This document shows positions 35,613-44,967 of a stretch of DNA of 64,000 bases, piece by piece. Made by a program: the position numbers and the translations under genes. Numbering within the stretch: position 1 is the first letter of the stretch; each line of letters begins with the position of its first letter. The notes under the pieces were generated by a model that ran no database searches, had not been told where the DNA came from, and saw only the letters and a program-made list of their open reading frames with translations. The stretch spans positions 186,001 through 250,000 of the forward strand of contig CAWFYE010000011.1 in assembly GCA_963819975.1 (NCBI GenBank), written 5' to 3'. Source of the stretch: Palsa-1392 sp963819975. Its GTDB lineage: Bacteria > Verrucomicrobiota > Verrucomicrobiia > Chthoniobacterales > UBA10450.

Positions 35613-36938
35613 TCAGCTGGCTTCGTTAGGCACCGACCGGGGCGAGAGATAATAGACGACCAGCCCAAGAAGAGCGGTCCCCAGGCCCCAGAGCGACGCT
35701 TCGCGGGTCGAGGGATCTTCCAGCAAATGCCAGAGCATCCAGCCGCTCACGCCGAGAAAAATCAGCGGAGTGAACGGATAACCCCAGGTCCTATACGGCC
35801 GCGCCAGATCAGGCCGGCGCCAGCGCAGCACGATCACTCCCAGAACCGTCAGGGTCGAGGAAAGCATGAGGCTGAACTGCACATAATTAACCACCTTCTG
35901 AAAGGTCGTGATCAGGATCAGCACGTTCACGATCGCAAACTGCACCAGGGTCGCGCGGACCGGGATCCCGCGCGCGCTGCGACGCGCGAGCCAGGACAAA
36001 GCGCCCAGGTCTTCACCCATCGCAACCGTCACGCGCGGCCCGATCCACATCATCGCGCTGACCGCAGAGACGAGCCCGAGCGCGATGAACACCGCCATCA
36101 CTTTCCCGCCCGCCTCGCCAAAAATGTGCACGCCGGCGATCAACCCGACCTCCTGTTTCCCGACCATCTCCGCGACAGGAGTAGTGCGAAGAAAAACGGC
36201 GTTGATCCCGAGATAAAGCCCGGTAACAAGCAGTGTGCCGAGCCCGAGCGAGAGCGGAATGGTACGCGCCGGTTTGCGCACTTCACCGACGATGTAAGTC
36301 GACGCGTTCCAGCCCGAATAGGCATACATGACCCAATAAAGACTGATCGCGAACGGCGTGCTTACGATTACCGCGCGATCCGCCGAAACCGGCAAAAAAG
36401 AGATCGGCTGGCTTACTTTGACCGAGAATCCCGCCACGATCAGCACCAGGATGAGCGCCACTTTCAAGAGCGTCGATGCGTTTTGGAATCCGCTCCCGAG
36501 CCGCACATCCCAAAGCAGAAAAAAGGTCGTGACCCAGACCACCGCGAGCGCGAGGAGAAGCGGATTCAAGCCCGGCACGACGCCGGCCAGGTAGGTCCCA
36601 AACGGAATCGCCGCGATCGCGACCGGCGCGGCGAAACCGACCGTGGCCGAGATCCATCCGGCAACGAACCCGATCGCCGGATGATAAATCTCGCGCAGAA
36701 AATGATATTCCCCGCCCGAACGCGGCATCGCGGCCGCCAGTTCGGCGTAGGAAAGCGCGCCGCAAAGTGCGCAAAGTCCGCCGATCGCCCAGAGCGCCAT
36801 GATGGCAAACCCGCTCGGCAAATCGCCGACTTGGAAACCGAGGCTGGTGAAGATTCCGGTCCCCACCATGTTGGCGATCACGATACAGGTGGCGGTGAGG
36901 ACCGAGATCGTCCGCACGCGATGAGGAGGAGCGCTCAC
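35613..36938 (-). CDS. APC-family amino acid permease
   Basis: A 441-residue transporter with twelve membrane segments. The first has IVIANMVGTGIFTSLGFQVG, the unwound substrate-binding helix of amino acid-polyamine-organocation carriers, and segment three has AAMPRSGGEYHFLRE. It imports or exchanges amino acids across the inner membrane; the substrate is not predictable. It stands alone. The C-terminal codons include the CGTTAGGC-type motif (35624). Confidence 0.9.
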   Translation of the reverse strand: MSAPPHRVRTISVLTATCIVIANMVGTGIFTSLGFQVGDLPSGFAIMALWAIGGLCALCGALSYAELAAAMPRSGGEYHFLREIYHPAIGFVAGWISATVGFAAPVAIAAIPFGTYLAGVVPGLNPLLLALAVVWVTTFFLLWDVRLGSGFQNASTLLKVALILVLIVAGFSVKVSQPISFLPVSADRAVIVSTPFAISLYWVMYAYSGWNASTYIVGEVRKPARTIPLSLGLGTLLVTGLYLGINAVFLRTTPVAEMVGKQEVGLIAGVHIFGEAGGKVMAVFIALGLVSAVSAMMWIGPRVTVAMGEDLGALSWLARRSARGIPVRATLVQFAIVNVLILITTFQKVVNYVQFSLMLSSTLTVLGVIVLRWRRPDLARPYRTWGYPFTPLIFLGVSGWMLWHLLEDPSTREASLWGLGTALLGLVVYYLSPRSVPNEAS

Positions 36939-37021
36939 TGGCGCATGATCTAGCGGCTTCCGTGGAGCGATTCAAATGGAGAAGGGACGCGCCGCACCTT
37001 TCGCCGTCCTAGCGCCAGAGC

Positions 37022-37055
37022 AAAAAAAAGGGCTGCGGATATTCTCCGCAGCCCT
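37022..37055 (-). terminator. Rho-independent terminator
   Basis: On the minus strand an 11-bp perfect stem AGGGCTGCGGA/TCCGCAGCCCT (37029-37055) is followed by eight T. It lies 24 bp after the stop of the Spy-like gene and ends its transcript. Confidence 0.92.
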
Positions 37056-37078
37056 CGTGACGTCCATTTGGAACCGAC

Positions 37079-37441
37079 CTACTCCGGACCGTGCGGACCG
37101 GCGCCGTGCAACAGTTCCATCGCATCGAGCCGCTTCTGCTGCTCGGGCGTGAGGAGCGGCCGGATTTGCGCGTGGAGCTGCTTCAGGACCACGTCCGCCT
37201 CAGCGCGCGCTTTCTCGTGGATCGCCTGGAGTTGGGGACGGGCCGCGGCCACGAGCGGCTCGACCTGGGCTTTCTGTGCATCGGTCAATTGCAGCATGCG
37301 GGTCATCATGCCGGTCACGTCCTTCCCATCTTTGTGGCAGAAGGGCGGCGCATTGTCAGGGGCTTGCGCGCCGGCGAACTGGGCCCCGGCGAGAAAAGTC
37401 GCGAGGCCAAGTGTGAGTGCAATCAGTTTCGTTAATTTCAT
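37079..37441 (-). CDS. Spy/CpxP-like periplasmic protein
   Basis: A 120-residue protein with a signal peptide (1-25) and LTxxQ-type motifs: LQLTDAQKAQVEPL and PLLTPEQQKRLDAM. This fold covers periplasmic chaperones and metal sensors (Spy, CpxP, ZraP). It is divergent from an ECF sigma operon that ends in another protein of the same family, and may be a target of that sigma factor. It has its own strong terminator. Confidence 0.82.
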   Translation of the reverse strand: MKLTKLIALTLGLATFLAGAQFAGAQAPDNAPPFCHKDGKDVTGMMTRMLQLTDAQKAQVEPLVAAARPQLQAIHEKARAEADVVLKQLHAQIRPLLTPEQQKRLDAMELLHGAGPHGPE

Positions 37442-37587
37442 TTTTTCCTTCGTTAGTTAGGCGAGAGCGGAATTGCTCTTCCGCACTCAGAGACACTGCC
37501 GGCGGCACGCCGGTTACACATTCTCTTGTAACCGCGGCTCGCCCGTTGTGTCTTTAACGGTGATGTGGACCCGCCGCGCGACCGCCC

Positions 37588-38187
37588 ATGCCGGATGAAA
37601 GTTTTGACGAGCAATCGTGTCTGCGACGGATTGCCGATGGCGACGAGAACGCGGCCCGCGAGCTTCTCCGCCATTTTCATTCCTTCGTGGAGCGCCTGGT
37701 GCGCGCTCATCTGCCGCGGCGGATGAGCGAGGAAGACCTGATCCAAATGATTTTCATTAAGATTTTTCAAAACCTCGAGACTTACTCGGGCAAGGTGCCG
37801 CTTCAGCACTGGATCTCGCGCATCGCGGTCAACACCTGCCTGAACGAACTGCGCGCAGAAAAGCGGCGCCCGGAATGGCGCCTGGCCGATTTCGACCGGG
37901 AAGCATCGGCCGCCATCGAACGCCTCGCCCGGACCGAGGTCGATCTCGCTTCACCTGATGACGAGCGAGTCGCAAAGGAGCTGCTCAACCGGATGTTGAC
38001 GCAGCTTTCACCGGAAGACCGTTTGCTTGTCACCCTCCTGCATCTCGAGGAGCGTTCGGTCCAGGAAATCCATCATCTCACCGGTTGGAGCCGGACGGCG
38101 ATCAAAGTTCGCGCTTTCCGCGCCCGGGCGAAGATGAAAAAAATGCTCGGCAAAACAGAATCCATCATCCCGGTCTTCGCTTCATGA
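37588..38187 (+). CDS. ECF RNA polymerase sigma factor
   Basis: A 199-residue sigma factor. Region 2 includes RRMSEEDLIQMIFIKIFQNL and WISRIAVNTCLNELRAEKRR; region 4 is LTQLSPEDRLLVTLLHLEE through the helix-turn-helix SVQEIHHLTGWSRTAIKVRA. It directs RNA polymerase to envelope-response genes. Its stop overlaps the next start (ATGA). The three-gene order sigma, small membrane protein, Spy-like protein resembles the cnr/ncc metal-response systems in content. Confidence 0.92.
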   Translation: MPDESFDEQSCLRRIADGDENAARELLRHFHSFVERLVRAHLPRRMSEEDLIQMIFIKIFQNLETYSGKVPLQHWISRIAVNTCLNELRAEKRRPEWRLADFDREASAAIERLARTEVDLASPDDERVAKELLNRMLTQLSPEDRLLVTLLHLEERSVQEIHHLTGWSRTAIKVRAFRARAKMKKMLGKTESIIPVFAS

Positions 38188-38489
38188 ACACCGACCGAAT
38201 TCTCAATCGCATCTTTCGCCTCGCGCGCCGCGCGCCTGCTCCGGCGAGCACGGGGCCGGCCTTTGGCCTCGAGACGGCGGTCCTCGCCCATTGGCGCGAA
38301 GCGGCCACGTCGCGCTCACCCAACGGTGGACTGCTTCCCGGCCTGCGCTGGGCGGCGCTCGCCGCCTGCGCAATCGCTCTTCTCACCGCGGCTTTGAAGA
38401 GCGACGAGCTAAGGGCTTTCCAAAACCGATCCGACCCGGTCGCACGAGTGGCTGATTCCGCGATCGTCGTTAGCTACGGCTATGAATAA
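38184..38489 (+). CDS. Small membrane protein, likely anti-sigma factor
   Basis: A 101-residue protein with one membrane segment (about residues 55-72) and a basic N-terminal cytoplasmic part (NRIFRLARRAP). It is coupled to the sigma gene by a 4-bp overlap and to the next gene by 8 bp. Position, size and topology fit a CnrY-type anti-sigma factor, but there is no sequence signature to prove it. Confidence 0.6.
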   Translation: MNTDRILNRIFRLARRAPAPASTGPAFGLETAVLAHWREAATSRSPNGGLLPGLRWAALAACAIALLTAALKSDELRAFQNRSDPVARVADSAIVVSYGYE

Positions 38490-38895
38490 ATCCCGCACCG
38501 CCCGCATCGTTCTTTACGCCGCGCTTATTTTTCTCGCCGGCGCTCTCACCGGCGCGCTCATCGCGCCAATGATCGGGCGTCACTTCATGCGCCTGCCTGA
38601 TTCCCATCATCTCTCCCGCGCCATGCTCTCGCATCTCCGCTCCGAGCTCGACCTAACGAATGAGCAGGAGGCGCAGATAGAACCGCTGGTCGAGAAAACG
38701 TGCGCCGATATGGAAATAATTCATCGCCAAACAGTCCAGCGTGCCCTTGACCGAATGGCGGAGACGAACACCAAGATCTGCGCTTTTCTCACTCCGGAGC
38801 AAAACGAGAAATTCAAAAAGATAGAGGCAGAACACAGACTTCACCTCCGGCATTTCCGTCATCCTGGCGGACCGCCCGGACCACCGCCACCGTAG
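38482..38895 (+). CDS. Membrane-anchored Spy/CpxP-like sensor
   Basis: A 137-residue protein with an N-terminal membrane anchor (10-28), a helical periplasmic domain with the family motifs LDLTNEQEAQIEPLVEKTCAD and FLTPEQNEKFKKIE, and a His/Pro-rich tail (HRLHLRHFRHPGGPPG) that could bind metal. It matches the layout of CnrX-type sensors that control an anti-sigma/sigma pair. Third gene of the sigma operon. Confidence 0.75.
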   Translation: MNKSRTARIVLYAALIFLAGALTGALIAPMIGRHFMRLPDSHHLSRAMLSHLRSELDLTNEQEAQIEPLVEKTCADMEIIHRQTVQRALDRMAETNTKICAFLTPEQNEKFKKIEAEHRLHLRHFRHPGGPPGPPPP

Positions 38896-39006
38896 CATAG
38901 GGTAAGTAGCGGCCAACCGAGAGTTTATCAAACGACCCAACCTCGCGCCGCGTCGGGTCCGAATCTATTTGAAGGGATCCCCAACGTGGCCGTCCAACTA
39001 TCTCGT

Positions 39007-39282
39007 ATGAAAAAATTACTCGTAATCCTGCTCGGAGTGACTCTCCTGAGCAGCGCGTGCGCGCCGGTTTACGGCCCCTCTGTCTACGGACCCGGACCCG
39101 TTTACGGAGCACAACCCGTGGTCCGTGCCAGCTACGTCGTTGCGGTGGGAGATCGCCCCTATTACACCCACGGGCCTTACTACGCTCATCGCGGACGCCA
39201 CTACGTCTGGGTACCCGGCCATTACGCGCACCGCAATGGCTATCGCGTTTGGGTGCACGGTCGTTACGTTCTGCGCGGCTAG
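39007..39282 (+). CDS. Small YXWVPGHY-type lipoprotein
   Basis: A 91-residue lipoprotein with lipobox LLSSAC at residues 14-19, a Pro/Gly/Tyr-rich middle and two copies of a WxPGHY-like motif (YVWVPGHYAHRNG, VWVHGRYVLRG), as in BcpO-type WXXGXW proteins. It should be lipidated by Lgt and sit at the outer membrane. Its last 4 bp overlap the convergent monooxygenase gene. Confidence 0.8.
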   Translation: MKKLLVILLGVTLLSSACAPVYGPSVYGPGPVYGAQPVVRASYVVAVGDRPYYTHGPYYAHRGRHYVWVPGHYAHRNGYRVWVHGRYVLRG

Positions 39283-40886
39283 GCTTGCGCGGCAGGATTG
39301 AAGATCCGGCCGAGATAGTCTCGCAACCTCGCGGAATCGAAGTCACCACTCCGGTAGCCGAGGTAGCCGTCCGGCCTAACGAGAACAATCCCACCTTCGA
39401 TTAATCCGTAGGCGGAATGTGCGAGGCCGCTCAGATCGCGCAAATCCGTCTGCGCATCTCCTTCGCCCCGCCAAATCCGATAGCTTTCGAGCGTTTCCGG
39501 CTCGAGATCACGTAAAGCGTTGGCGATCTGTTCCACTTTCGCGTCGGCATCAAAACCAGCGCCGAGGAAAAGCAGCAAAATGTGTCGCGGCGAGCGGAAG
39601 ACCTCGAAGAGCCGACGCGCCTGCCCATTGGCGTCGCGCAACTCCGCATCCGGAGCGCGATCGCCGGCGCGCAGCCGGCCACCGCCGGTATTTTCCGCCA
39701 ACGGGCTCTGGCGATAACTCACCGCTAGCTCCGCCAACTGGTCGGCCACCTTTTCGCCCACCAGATCAATCCCGCTTACCACCGGGAGGAGGAAATCGCG
39801 CACGCTCTGCGCGACCGTGTTCCGGATCGTCGCCATGCGGGTGATGCGATCGGTAAGATTGAGCACTCCGCGCGCGACCGGTTCGCGCTCGGTGTGATAG
39901 CTCCCAAGCAATTGCACCGGAGCCCGCCCCCTAACGACCAGTGCAAGTTTCCAGGCGAGGTTAAACGCATCCTGAATGCCGGTGTTCATCCCCTGCCCGC
40001 CGGCCGGGCTGTGGATGTGGGCAGCGTCGCCGAGGAGAAAGACGCGCAGCTTGCGAAATTGCGGCACGATCCGGTGCGAAATATGAAAACGCGACATCCA
40101 AATCGGATCGCTCAGGCGTGCGCCGGCGGGTCCGCGGCTCTCGCTGAGTCGCTGCACTTCGTCGAGTGTCAGCTCGGGCAATTCCTCGCTGCGCGATTCT
40201 GGCGGGATATTCGCCACGATGCGCCAGTAGTCGCCACCGAAAGGAATGAGACCGAAAACACCTTCCGGGCTGAGAAAGAGGTGCACATGGCCGCGATCGG
40301 GCGCGGACTCGATCCGCACGTCGGCAAGAATGAAACTTTCGTCATACTGCGAACCGGCAAACTCCAGCCCGAGCGCGTGGCGGGTAGTGCTGTGGGCGCC
40401 GTCGCAACCAAGGAGCCAGGGTGTTTCCACCGTCTCCTCGCGACCGTCCGCACGGCGCAAGGTCGCGCGCACGAAGTCGCCTGTCTGCTCCAGTGTCGTT
40501 AGGCTGACCTCTCGCTCAACTTCGATCCCCGCGCTTGCCAGTCGCTCGCCGAGAAGGCGCTCGGTTTCCGATTGTGGGAGACTGAGAACGAAAGGAAACG
40601 GGCTCGCGACGGAAGTGAGATCTATCGCGGCCAGTCGCTGAGCGCCATGATGCATCGCCATCCCCTGAATCCGCTCCCCCGCAGCGAGAAAGCGATCAGC
40701 GATGTTCATCGCGCTGAAGGCTTCGAGAGTGCGGGAGAAAATCGCGAGCGCCTTCGAGGCTCGGGAACGTTCCGCGGCCTGATCAATTATTCGGCAGCGG
40801 ACCCCGTGCCGTGCCAGTTCGTTAGCCATGGTTAGGCCGACAGGCCCAGCTCCGATCACGAGCGGCGGAGAGGAATCTGGTGTCAT
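39279..40886 (-). CDS. FAD-dependent aromatic monooxygenase
   Basis: A 535-residue flavoprotein hydroxylase of the PheA/TfdB/MhpA group. It has the FAD motif VIGAGPVGLTMANELARHG at the start, the DG motif LLGCDGAHSTTR near 160 and the GD motif LLGDAAHIHSPAGGQGMNTG near 280, then a C-terminal thioredoxin-like domain. It would hydroxylate a phenolic or polyketide ring with NAD(P)H and oxygen. No catabolic partners lie nearby, so the substrate is open. The ATG at 40886 is preferred to an upstream TTG. Confidence 0.88.
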   Translation of the reverse strand: MTPDSSPPLVIGAGPVGLTMANELARHGVRCRIIDQAAERSRASKALAIFSRTLEAFSAMNIADRFLAAGERIQGMAMHHGAQRLAAIDLTSVASPFPFVLSLPQSETERLLGERLASAGIEVEREVSLTTLEQTGDFVRATLRRADGREETVETPWLLGCDGAHSTTRHALGLEFAGSQYDESFILADVRIESAPDRGHVHLFLSPEGVFGLIPFGGDYWRIVANIPPESRSEELPELTLDEVQRLSESRGPAGARLSDPIWMSRFHISHRIVPQFRKLRVFLLGDAAHIHSPAGGQGMNTGIQDAFNLAWKLALVVRGRAPVQLLGSYHTEREPVARGVLNLTDRITRMATIRNTVAQSVRDFLLPVVSGIDLVGEKVADQLAELAVSYRQSPLAENTGGGRLRAGDRAPDAELRDANGQARRLFEVFRSPRHILLLFLGAGFDADAKVEQIANALRDLEPETLESYRIWRGEGDAQTDLRDLSGLAHSAYGLIEGGIVLVRPDGYLGYRSGDFDSARLRDYLGRIFNPAAQA

Positions 40887-40935
40887 GCGAAAACCATAAC
40901 ACAAAACCGGCGAGAGATGGGGAGAGCGCTCTAAC

Positions 40936-41853
40936 TCAGAGCGCCAATTTTTTCGGCAATTTTTGCTTTAAGGTCTCCACCTCGCCGAAAAGGTCGCCCA
41001 TCTTTTCCACTCGCTTGAGCGTTTCGTCGCAACGGAAGACGAGCCGCTTCGCATCCTTCGTTTTCAGTGTGATCTCGACTTCTTCCCACGTCACCGGAGT
41101 TGAGACGGTCGGCTGCTCTCTCGCCCGCAGAGAGTAAACGCAGATCGTCGTCTTGTGTTCGTCGTTCTGGCTCCAATCGACAAAGATTTTTCCTTTGCGG
41201 AGGGCCTTCGACATCTTGGAAACGACCAGCTTCGGATGTTCGCGCTCCAATAAATCGGCGAGGGCGTGCGACAATTCTTTCGTCTGATCGTAGGTGACCG
41301 CGGTATTGAGCGGGACGTAGATCTGCAGGCCTTTCGAACCGGACGTCTTTGCCCAGCTTTTCAATTTCATCACCTGCAAAATCTCGCGCAGCCAAAGCCC
41401 GACCTGACAACACTGCACGATGTCGGCCGGAGCGCCGGGATCGAGATCGAAAACCATCATGGTCGGGCGGGCGACGTCCTTTTTGCGCGAAAGCGAAGTG
41501 TGCAATTCGATGTCGGCCAGGTTGGCGGCCCAGACGAGTGTCGGGAGATCCTGGGCGAGACAATATTGCATCTCGCGCTGATTGCCTTCGCTCCAGACCC
41601 TGGCCGTTTTGACCCATTTGGGCCGATGGGTCGGGCAATTTTTTTCGTAGAAAAACTCGGCTTCGACCCCGTTCGGGTAGCGCTTCATCGTGAGGGGACG
41701 GTCCTTCAGATGCGGCAGCAGCACAGGCGCGATCTGGATGTAGTAGTGAATCATCTCGCCTTTGGTAAAACCCGCTTTTGGCCAGAGGACCTTGTCGAGA
41801 TTCGAGACCGCGAGGATGCGATTCTCGACCACCAATTGCGCTTTTTTACTCAT
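40936..41853 (-). CDS. LigD-type DNA polymerase/primase domain protein
   Basis: A 305-residue stand-alone polymerase domain of the DNA ligase D family. It shows LDKVLWPKAGFTKGEMIHYY at the start, WAANLADIELH in the middle and the catalytic acid motif VFDLDPG. In LigD this domain fills gaps in non-homologous end joining together with Ku and an ATP-dependent ligase. No ligase, nuclease or ku gene is present in the window. The ATG at 41853 is 17 bp past the lpxK stop, so it may be cotranscribed with lpxK. Confidence 0.9.
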   Translation of the reverse strand: MSKKAQLVVENRILAVSNLDKVLWPKAGFTKGEMIHYYIQIAPVLLPHLKDRPLTMKRYPNGVEAEFFYEKNCPTHRPKWVKTARVWSEGNQREMQYCLAQDLPTLVWAANLADIELHTSLSRKKDVARPTMMVFDLDPGAPADIVQCCQVGLWLREILQVMKLKSWAKTSGSKGLQIYVPLNTAVTYDQTKELSHALADLLEREHPKLVVSKMSKALRKGKIFVDWSQNDEHKTTICVYSLRAREQPTVSTPVTWEEVEITLKTKDAKRLVFRCDETLKRVEKMGDLFGEVETLKQKLPKKLAL

Positions 41854-41869
41854 CGGAAAAGATTCGCCT

Positions 41870-43060
41870 TCAAGAAAAGAATCGTTCCGGCGAGAGCATC
41901 GGTTGTGGCTGGCAGATTCGGGCGACGCAATGTTCCCAGGTTTCGTGGCCACTCAGGATCAAGATCTCGACCCGGAGGAAATAAATCGGCACTTCAGGTT
42001 TCGTTAGGCGCGGAAAACGGACAGCGTCTTTTTCGGTCGTCACAATCATGTCCACGTCGCGCCGGATGCAGCGGTTGATGAAGCTCTGCAGCTCCGCCTC
42101 GCTGTAGCGATGGTGATCGGTAAAGCGCTTCGTCAATTCGATCCGGGCCCCGAGTTTGCGCAAACCGTCCTCGAAACTTTCCGGCGCCGCAATACCGCAA
42201 AAGGACCCAATGTAGGTATCAGTCAGGCGATCGAGCGGGAGCTGCTCGGCGCTGTAGACATCCTGCAAATAAAGCGGCTGGTGCGCGCACTCGATGATCT
42301 CGGCCGTCCGGTTATAGAGCCGAATGCGCGCGATCAGCTCGTCGTTAGGCTCGCCTGTGCTCTTGGTAATGAAGATATAACTGGCGCGGCGCAAATTTCG
42401 CGGCGGCTCGCGCAAGGTCCCGCGCGGGAGGAGAAATTCGTTCCCAAACGGCGCCTGCCGATCGATCAGAACAATGTCGAGTCGATGCTTGAGATGCAGA
42501 TATTGCAGGCCGTCGTCGAGCAGCAGGGTATCGGCTTTCATTTCGCGAATCGCATGCAAGCCGCTCTTCACCCGGTCCTTGTCGACCAGCACGATGACGT
42601 CCTTCAAATTATTCGCCAGCATGTAGGGCTCGTCGCCCGCGGTCAGGGAATCGAGAAGGAGCGATTGGCCGTCGGAGACGACTCGCGGCGGATCCGGCGC
42701 GACCCCGCGAAGGCGATCGAACCAGGTGCGCTTGGACGGTTTTGCGACGCTTTTGTAGCCGCGGCTCAGGATGGCGACACGCCGTCCGCCCGCCTGGAGT
42801 GCGCGCGCAAATTTCTCCACGATCGGCGTCTTGCCCGTTCCGCCGACGGTCAAATTGCCGATGCTGATAACGAGGCAGCCGAGAGCGCGCTCGCGCAGGA
42901 TACGTTTGCGGTAAAGAAAAAGGCGCAACTGGACGAGACGCGCATAGACTAACGAGAGAACGAAAAGCAGGCCGCGCAGGATGGTAGCACGCGCTCCATG
43001 GCGACGCCCGAGAATGACGTCGATCGCGAACTGCTCGAGATTTTCAAGCCAGCGGCGCAT
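41870..43060 (-). CDS. lpxK: Tetraacyldisaccharide 4'-kinase
   Basis: A 396-residue LpxK, which phosphorylates the lipid A precursor at the inner membrane. The P-loop GNLTVGGTGKTP is at about residues 68-79 after an N-terminal membrane segment, and LLLDDGLQYLHLKHRLDIVLID carries the family Asp. The C-terminus is slightly longer than average. It proves a lipid A-bearing outer membrane. The start overlaps the end of thrB by 17 bp. Confidence 0.95.
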   Translation of the reverse strand: MRRWLENLEQFAIDVILGRRHGARATILRGLLFVLSLVYARLVQLRLFLYRKRILRERALGCLVISIGNLTVGGTGKTPIVEKFARALQAGGRRVAILSRGYKSVAKPSKRTWFDRLRGVAPDPPRVVSDGQSLLLDSLTAGDEPYMLANNLKDVIVLVDKDRVKSGLHAIREMKADTLLLDDGLQYLHLKHRLDIVLIDRQAPFGNEFLLPRGTLREPPRNLRRASYIFITKSTGEPNDELIARIRLYNRTAEIIECAHQPLYLQDVYSAEQLPLDRLTDTYIGSFCGIAAPESFEDGLRKLGARIELTKRFTDHHRYSEAELQSFINRCIRRDVDMIVTTEKDAVRFPRLTKPEVPIYFLRVEILILSGHETWEHCVARICQPQPMLSPERFFS

Positions 43061-43919
43061 CTTTAGCCAAAATGGAAATGACGATCCGCGCGCCGTCGTT
43101 ATCGGCCGCCGTGACCCGCGTCTCGGCCTCGGATAAACCGGAAGCCTCGAGCATGGCGGCCGCCACCTCGTCCGGCGAGCGAAGCGTCAGGGCGGCAATG
43201 GTCGAGCCGGACCCGCTCAGGAAGCCGCCGAGCGCGCCGGCCTTCTCCGCCGCGGCGACGACGCGATCGAGAAAGGGAACGAACTTTGCTCGAAAAGGCT
43301 GGTGCAGATGATCGACCATGGCGCCTTGCAATTTCTCGTAGTGCCCGCTCGCAAGCGCAGCCGTGATGAGGCAGGCGTTGCCACAGGACTCGACTGCGCG
43401 CAACCGATCGATTTCGTTAGGCAAAACCCTCCGTGCTTCCGCCGTCTTGATCTCAAACGCCGGGATGAGAAGGACAAAACGAAGCCGGGGATCGATCGGG
43501 AACGTTTGGTGCCGATTATTTCGCGCCACGACAAAGCCGCCAAACTCGGCCGGGGCGGCGTTGTCGGGGTGGCCTTCGAGTTCGGCGCAGAGGCCGAAGA
43601 TTTGCGCGCGCTTGAGCGGTCGATCGACGAGGTCGTTCAAAGCGTGGAGAACGCCCAGTCGGACCGTCACGCTGCTCCCGAGTCCGCGCGAGCGGGGCAC
43701 TTCGCCGGCGATACTGCAGGAAAAAGCGAAGGGCTCACACTGTGCCGCACTGAAAAATTGGCGCGCGGCCTGTTGCGCCATCGTCCCGGCTTCGAGCCGT
43801 TCGGCGCGGGCGACAGTGACGAAATTATAGAGCTGCAACGCGACGCCCAGACAGTCGAAGCCGGGGCCGAGATTCGAGGTGGTGGCTGGAACGCGCACCG
43901 TGATCTGTTGATTTTTCAA
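43044..43919 (-). CDS. thrB: Homoserine kinase
   Basis: A 291-residue GHMP kinase. It begins VRVPATTSNLGPGFDCLGVA, has the ATP-binding PRSRGLGSSVTVRLG near residue 85 and the C-terminal GGFLSGSGSTIAAL. It phosphorylates homoserine in threonine synthesis. It overlaps lpxK, so the two form a small operon of unrelated function. Confidence 0.93.
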   Translation of the reverse strand: MKNQQITVRVPATTSNLGPGFDCLGVALQLYNFVTVARAERLEAGTMAQQAARQFFSAAQCEPFAFSCSIAGEVPRSRGLGSSVTVRLGVLHALNDLVDRPLKRAQIFGLCAELEGHPDNAAPAEFGGFVVARNNRHQTFPIDPRLRFVLLIPAFEIKTAEARRVLPNEIDRLRAVESCGNACLITAALASGHYEKLQGAMVDHLHQPFRAKFVPFLDRVVAAAEKAGALGGFLSGSGSTIAALTLRSPDEVAAAMLEASGLSEAETRVTAADNDGARIVISILAKDAPLA

Positions 43920-44011
43920 AGGAAACCGCCAGAGAATGTCAGCGAGCGACTAATGGCCGCCGTGATTCTAACGCGGGAGCTTCCCGCGGCAAGACACGCG
44001 CGGCGAGTGAG

Positions 44012-44920
44012 ATGAGGGACTGGATCGATTTCGGACTGGTGCGCGATTTTGCGGTGGAAAACACTGCGGCCTACCGAATCTGCACGAAATCCGATGGCTG
44101 GGTCGAGCGCTATGGGGGCGATCTGCTCGTCTCCTACAAAACCGAGGCGGTGCGCGAGGAAATTCTTCACGAACTGAAAGAGTGGGCCTTGCTCGCCAAC
44201 CAGTCATTCGAACGCCTCTTTGGCCGTTTTTTGCCAAAACAAAACTCCGAACGAAATCCACCTGTGCTCCTCTCCAACGCGAAGGACGCACCGCTGCAAA
44301 CAACTGTCCTGGAACGCGGCGTTTGCTACGGCCTCGATTTCGAGGCTGGTTATTCGACCGGTTTGTTTCTCGACCAGCGCGAGAATCGCCAGTTCGTTAG
44401 GCGAAGCGCCCCGCGCCGGATGCTGAATTGTTTCGCCTACACCTGCTCGTTCTCCGTCGTCGCTGGAATGGCCGGCGCGGAAACGCTCAGTATTGATCTT
44501 TCCAAGAAATCGCTCAATCGCGGCCGCGACAATTTTATGCTCAACCGCCTCGCGACCGACCGGCACCGCTTCATGGCAGACGACGTCGTTTCCGTGCTTC
44601 CGCGCCTGGCACGAAAGGGCGAACGCTTCGACATGATCATTCTCGACCCGCCGACTTTTTCCCGCTCGCGGACGGGCCGCGCCTGGCAAGTCGAGCACGA
44701 TTTCGAGAAGCTGGTTCTTTCCGCACTCGAGGTCGCGGAGCGCGACGCGAAAATCCTGCTTTCGACCAATTGCACCCGGCTGAACGAACGCTCGCTCGAA
44801 ATCATGGGGCGTTTCTGTCTCAAGGCCACCCGGCGCGCCGGAAGCTTTCAGGCGATGCCGAAGCTGCCCGATTTTCCGCCCGGAGTGGCGGCCCGGTCGA
44901 TTTGGATGATATTGCGCTAA
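44012..44920 (+). CDS. Class I SAM methyltransferase (RlmI/RlmL-like)
   Basis: A 302-residue methyltransferase. After an N-terminal domain it has GLFLDQRENRQFV, the SAM-binding LNCFAYTCSFSVVAGMAGAE and the catalytic motif IILDPPTFSRS, as in large-subunit rRNA cytosine/guanine methyltransferases. The target nucleotide cannot be read. It is divergent from thrB with 92 bp between. Confidence 0.85.
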   Translation: MRDWIDFGLVRDFAVENTAAYRICTKSDGWVERYGGDLLVSYKTEAVREEILHELKEWALLANQSFERLFGRFLPKQNSERNPPVLLSNAKDAPLQTTVLERGVCYGLDFEAGYSTGLFLDQRENRQFVRRSAPRRMLNCFAYTCSFSVVAGMAGAETLSIDLSKKSLNRGRDNFMLNRLATDRHRFMADDVVSVLPRLARKGERFDMIILDPPTFSRSRTGRAWQVEHDFEKLVLSALEVAERDAKILLSTNCTRLNERSLEIMGRFCLKATRRAGSFQAMPKLPDFPPGVAARSIWMILR

Positions 44921-44967
44921 CTAATTCAGGACGCGCAAAAAGCCATCAACATCCGAAAGATACTTAT

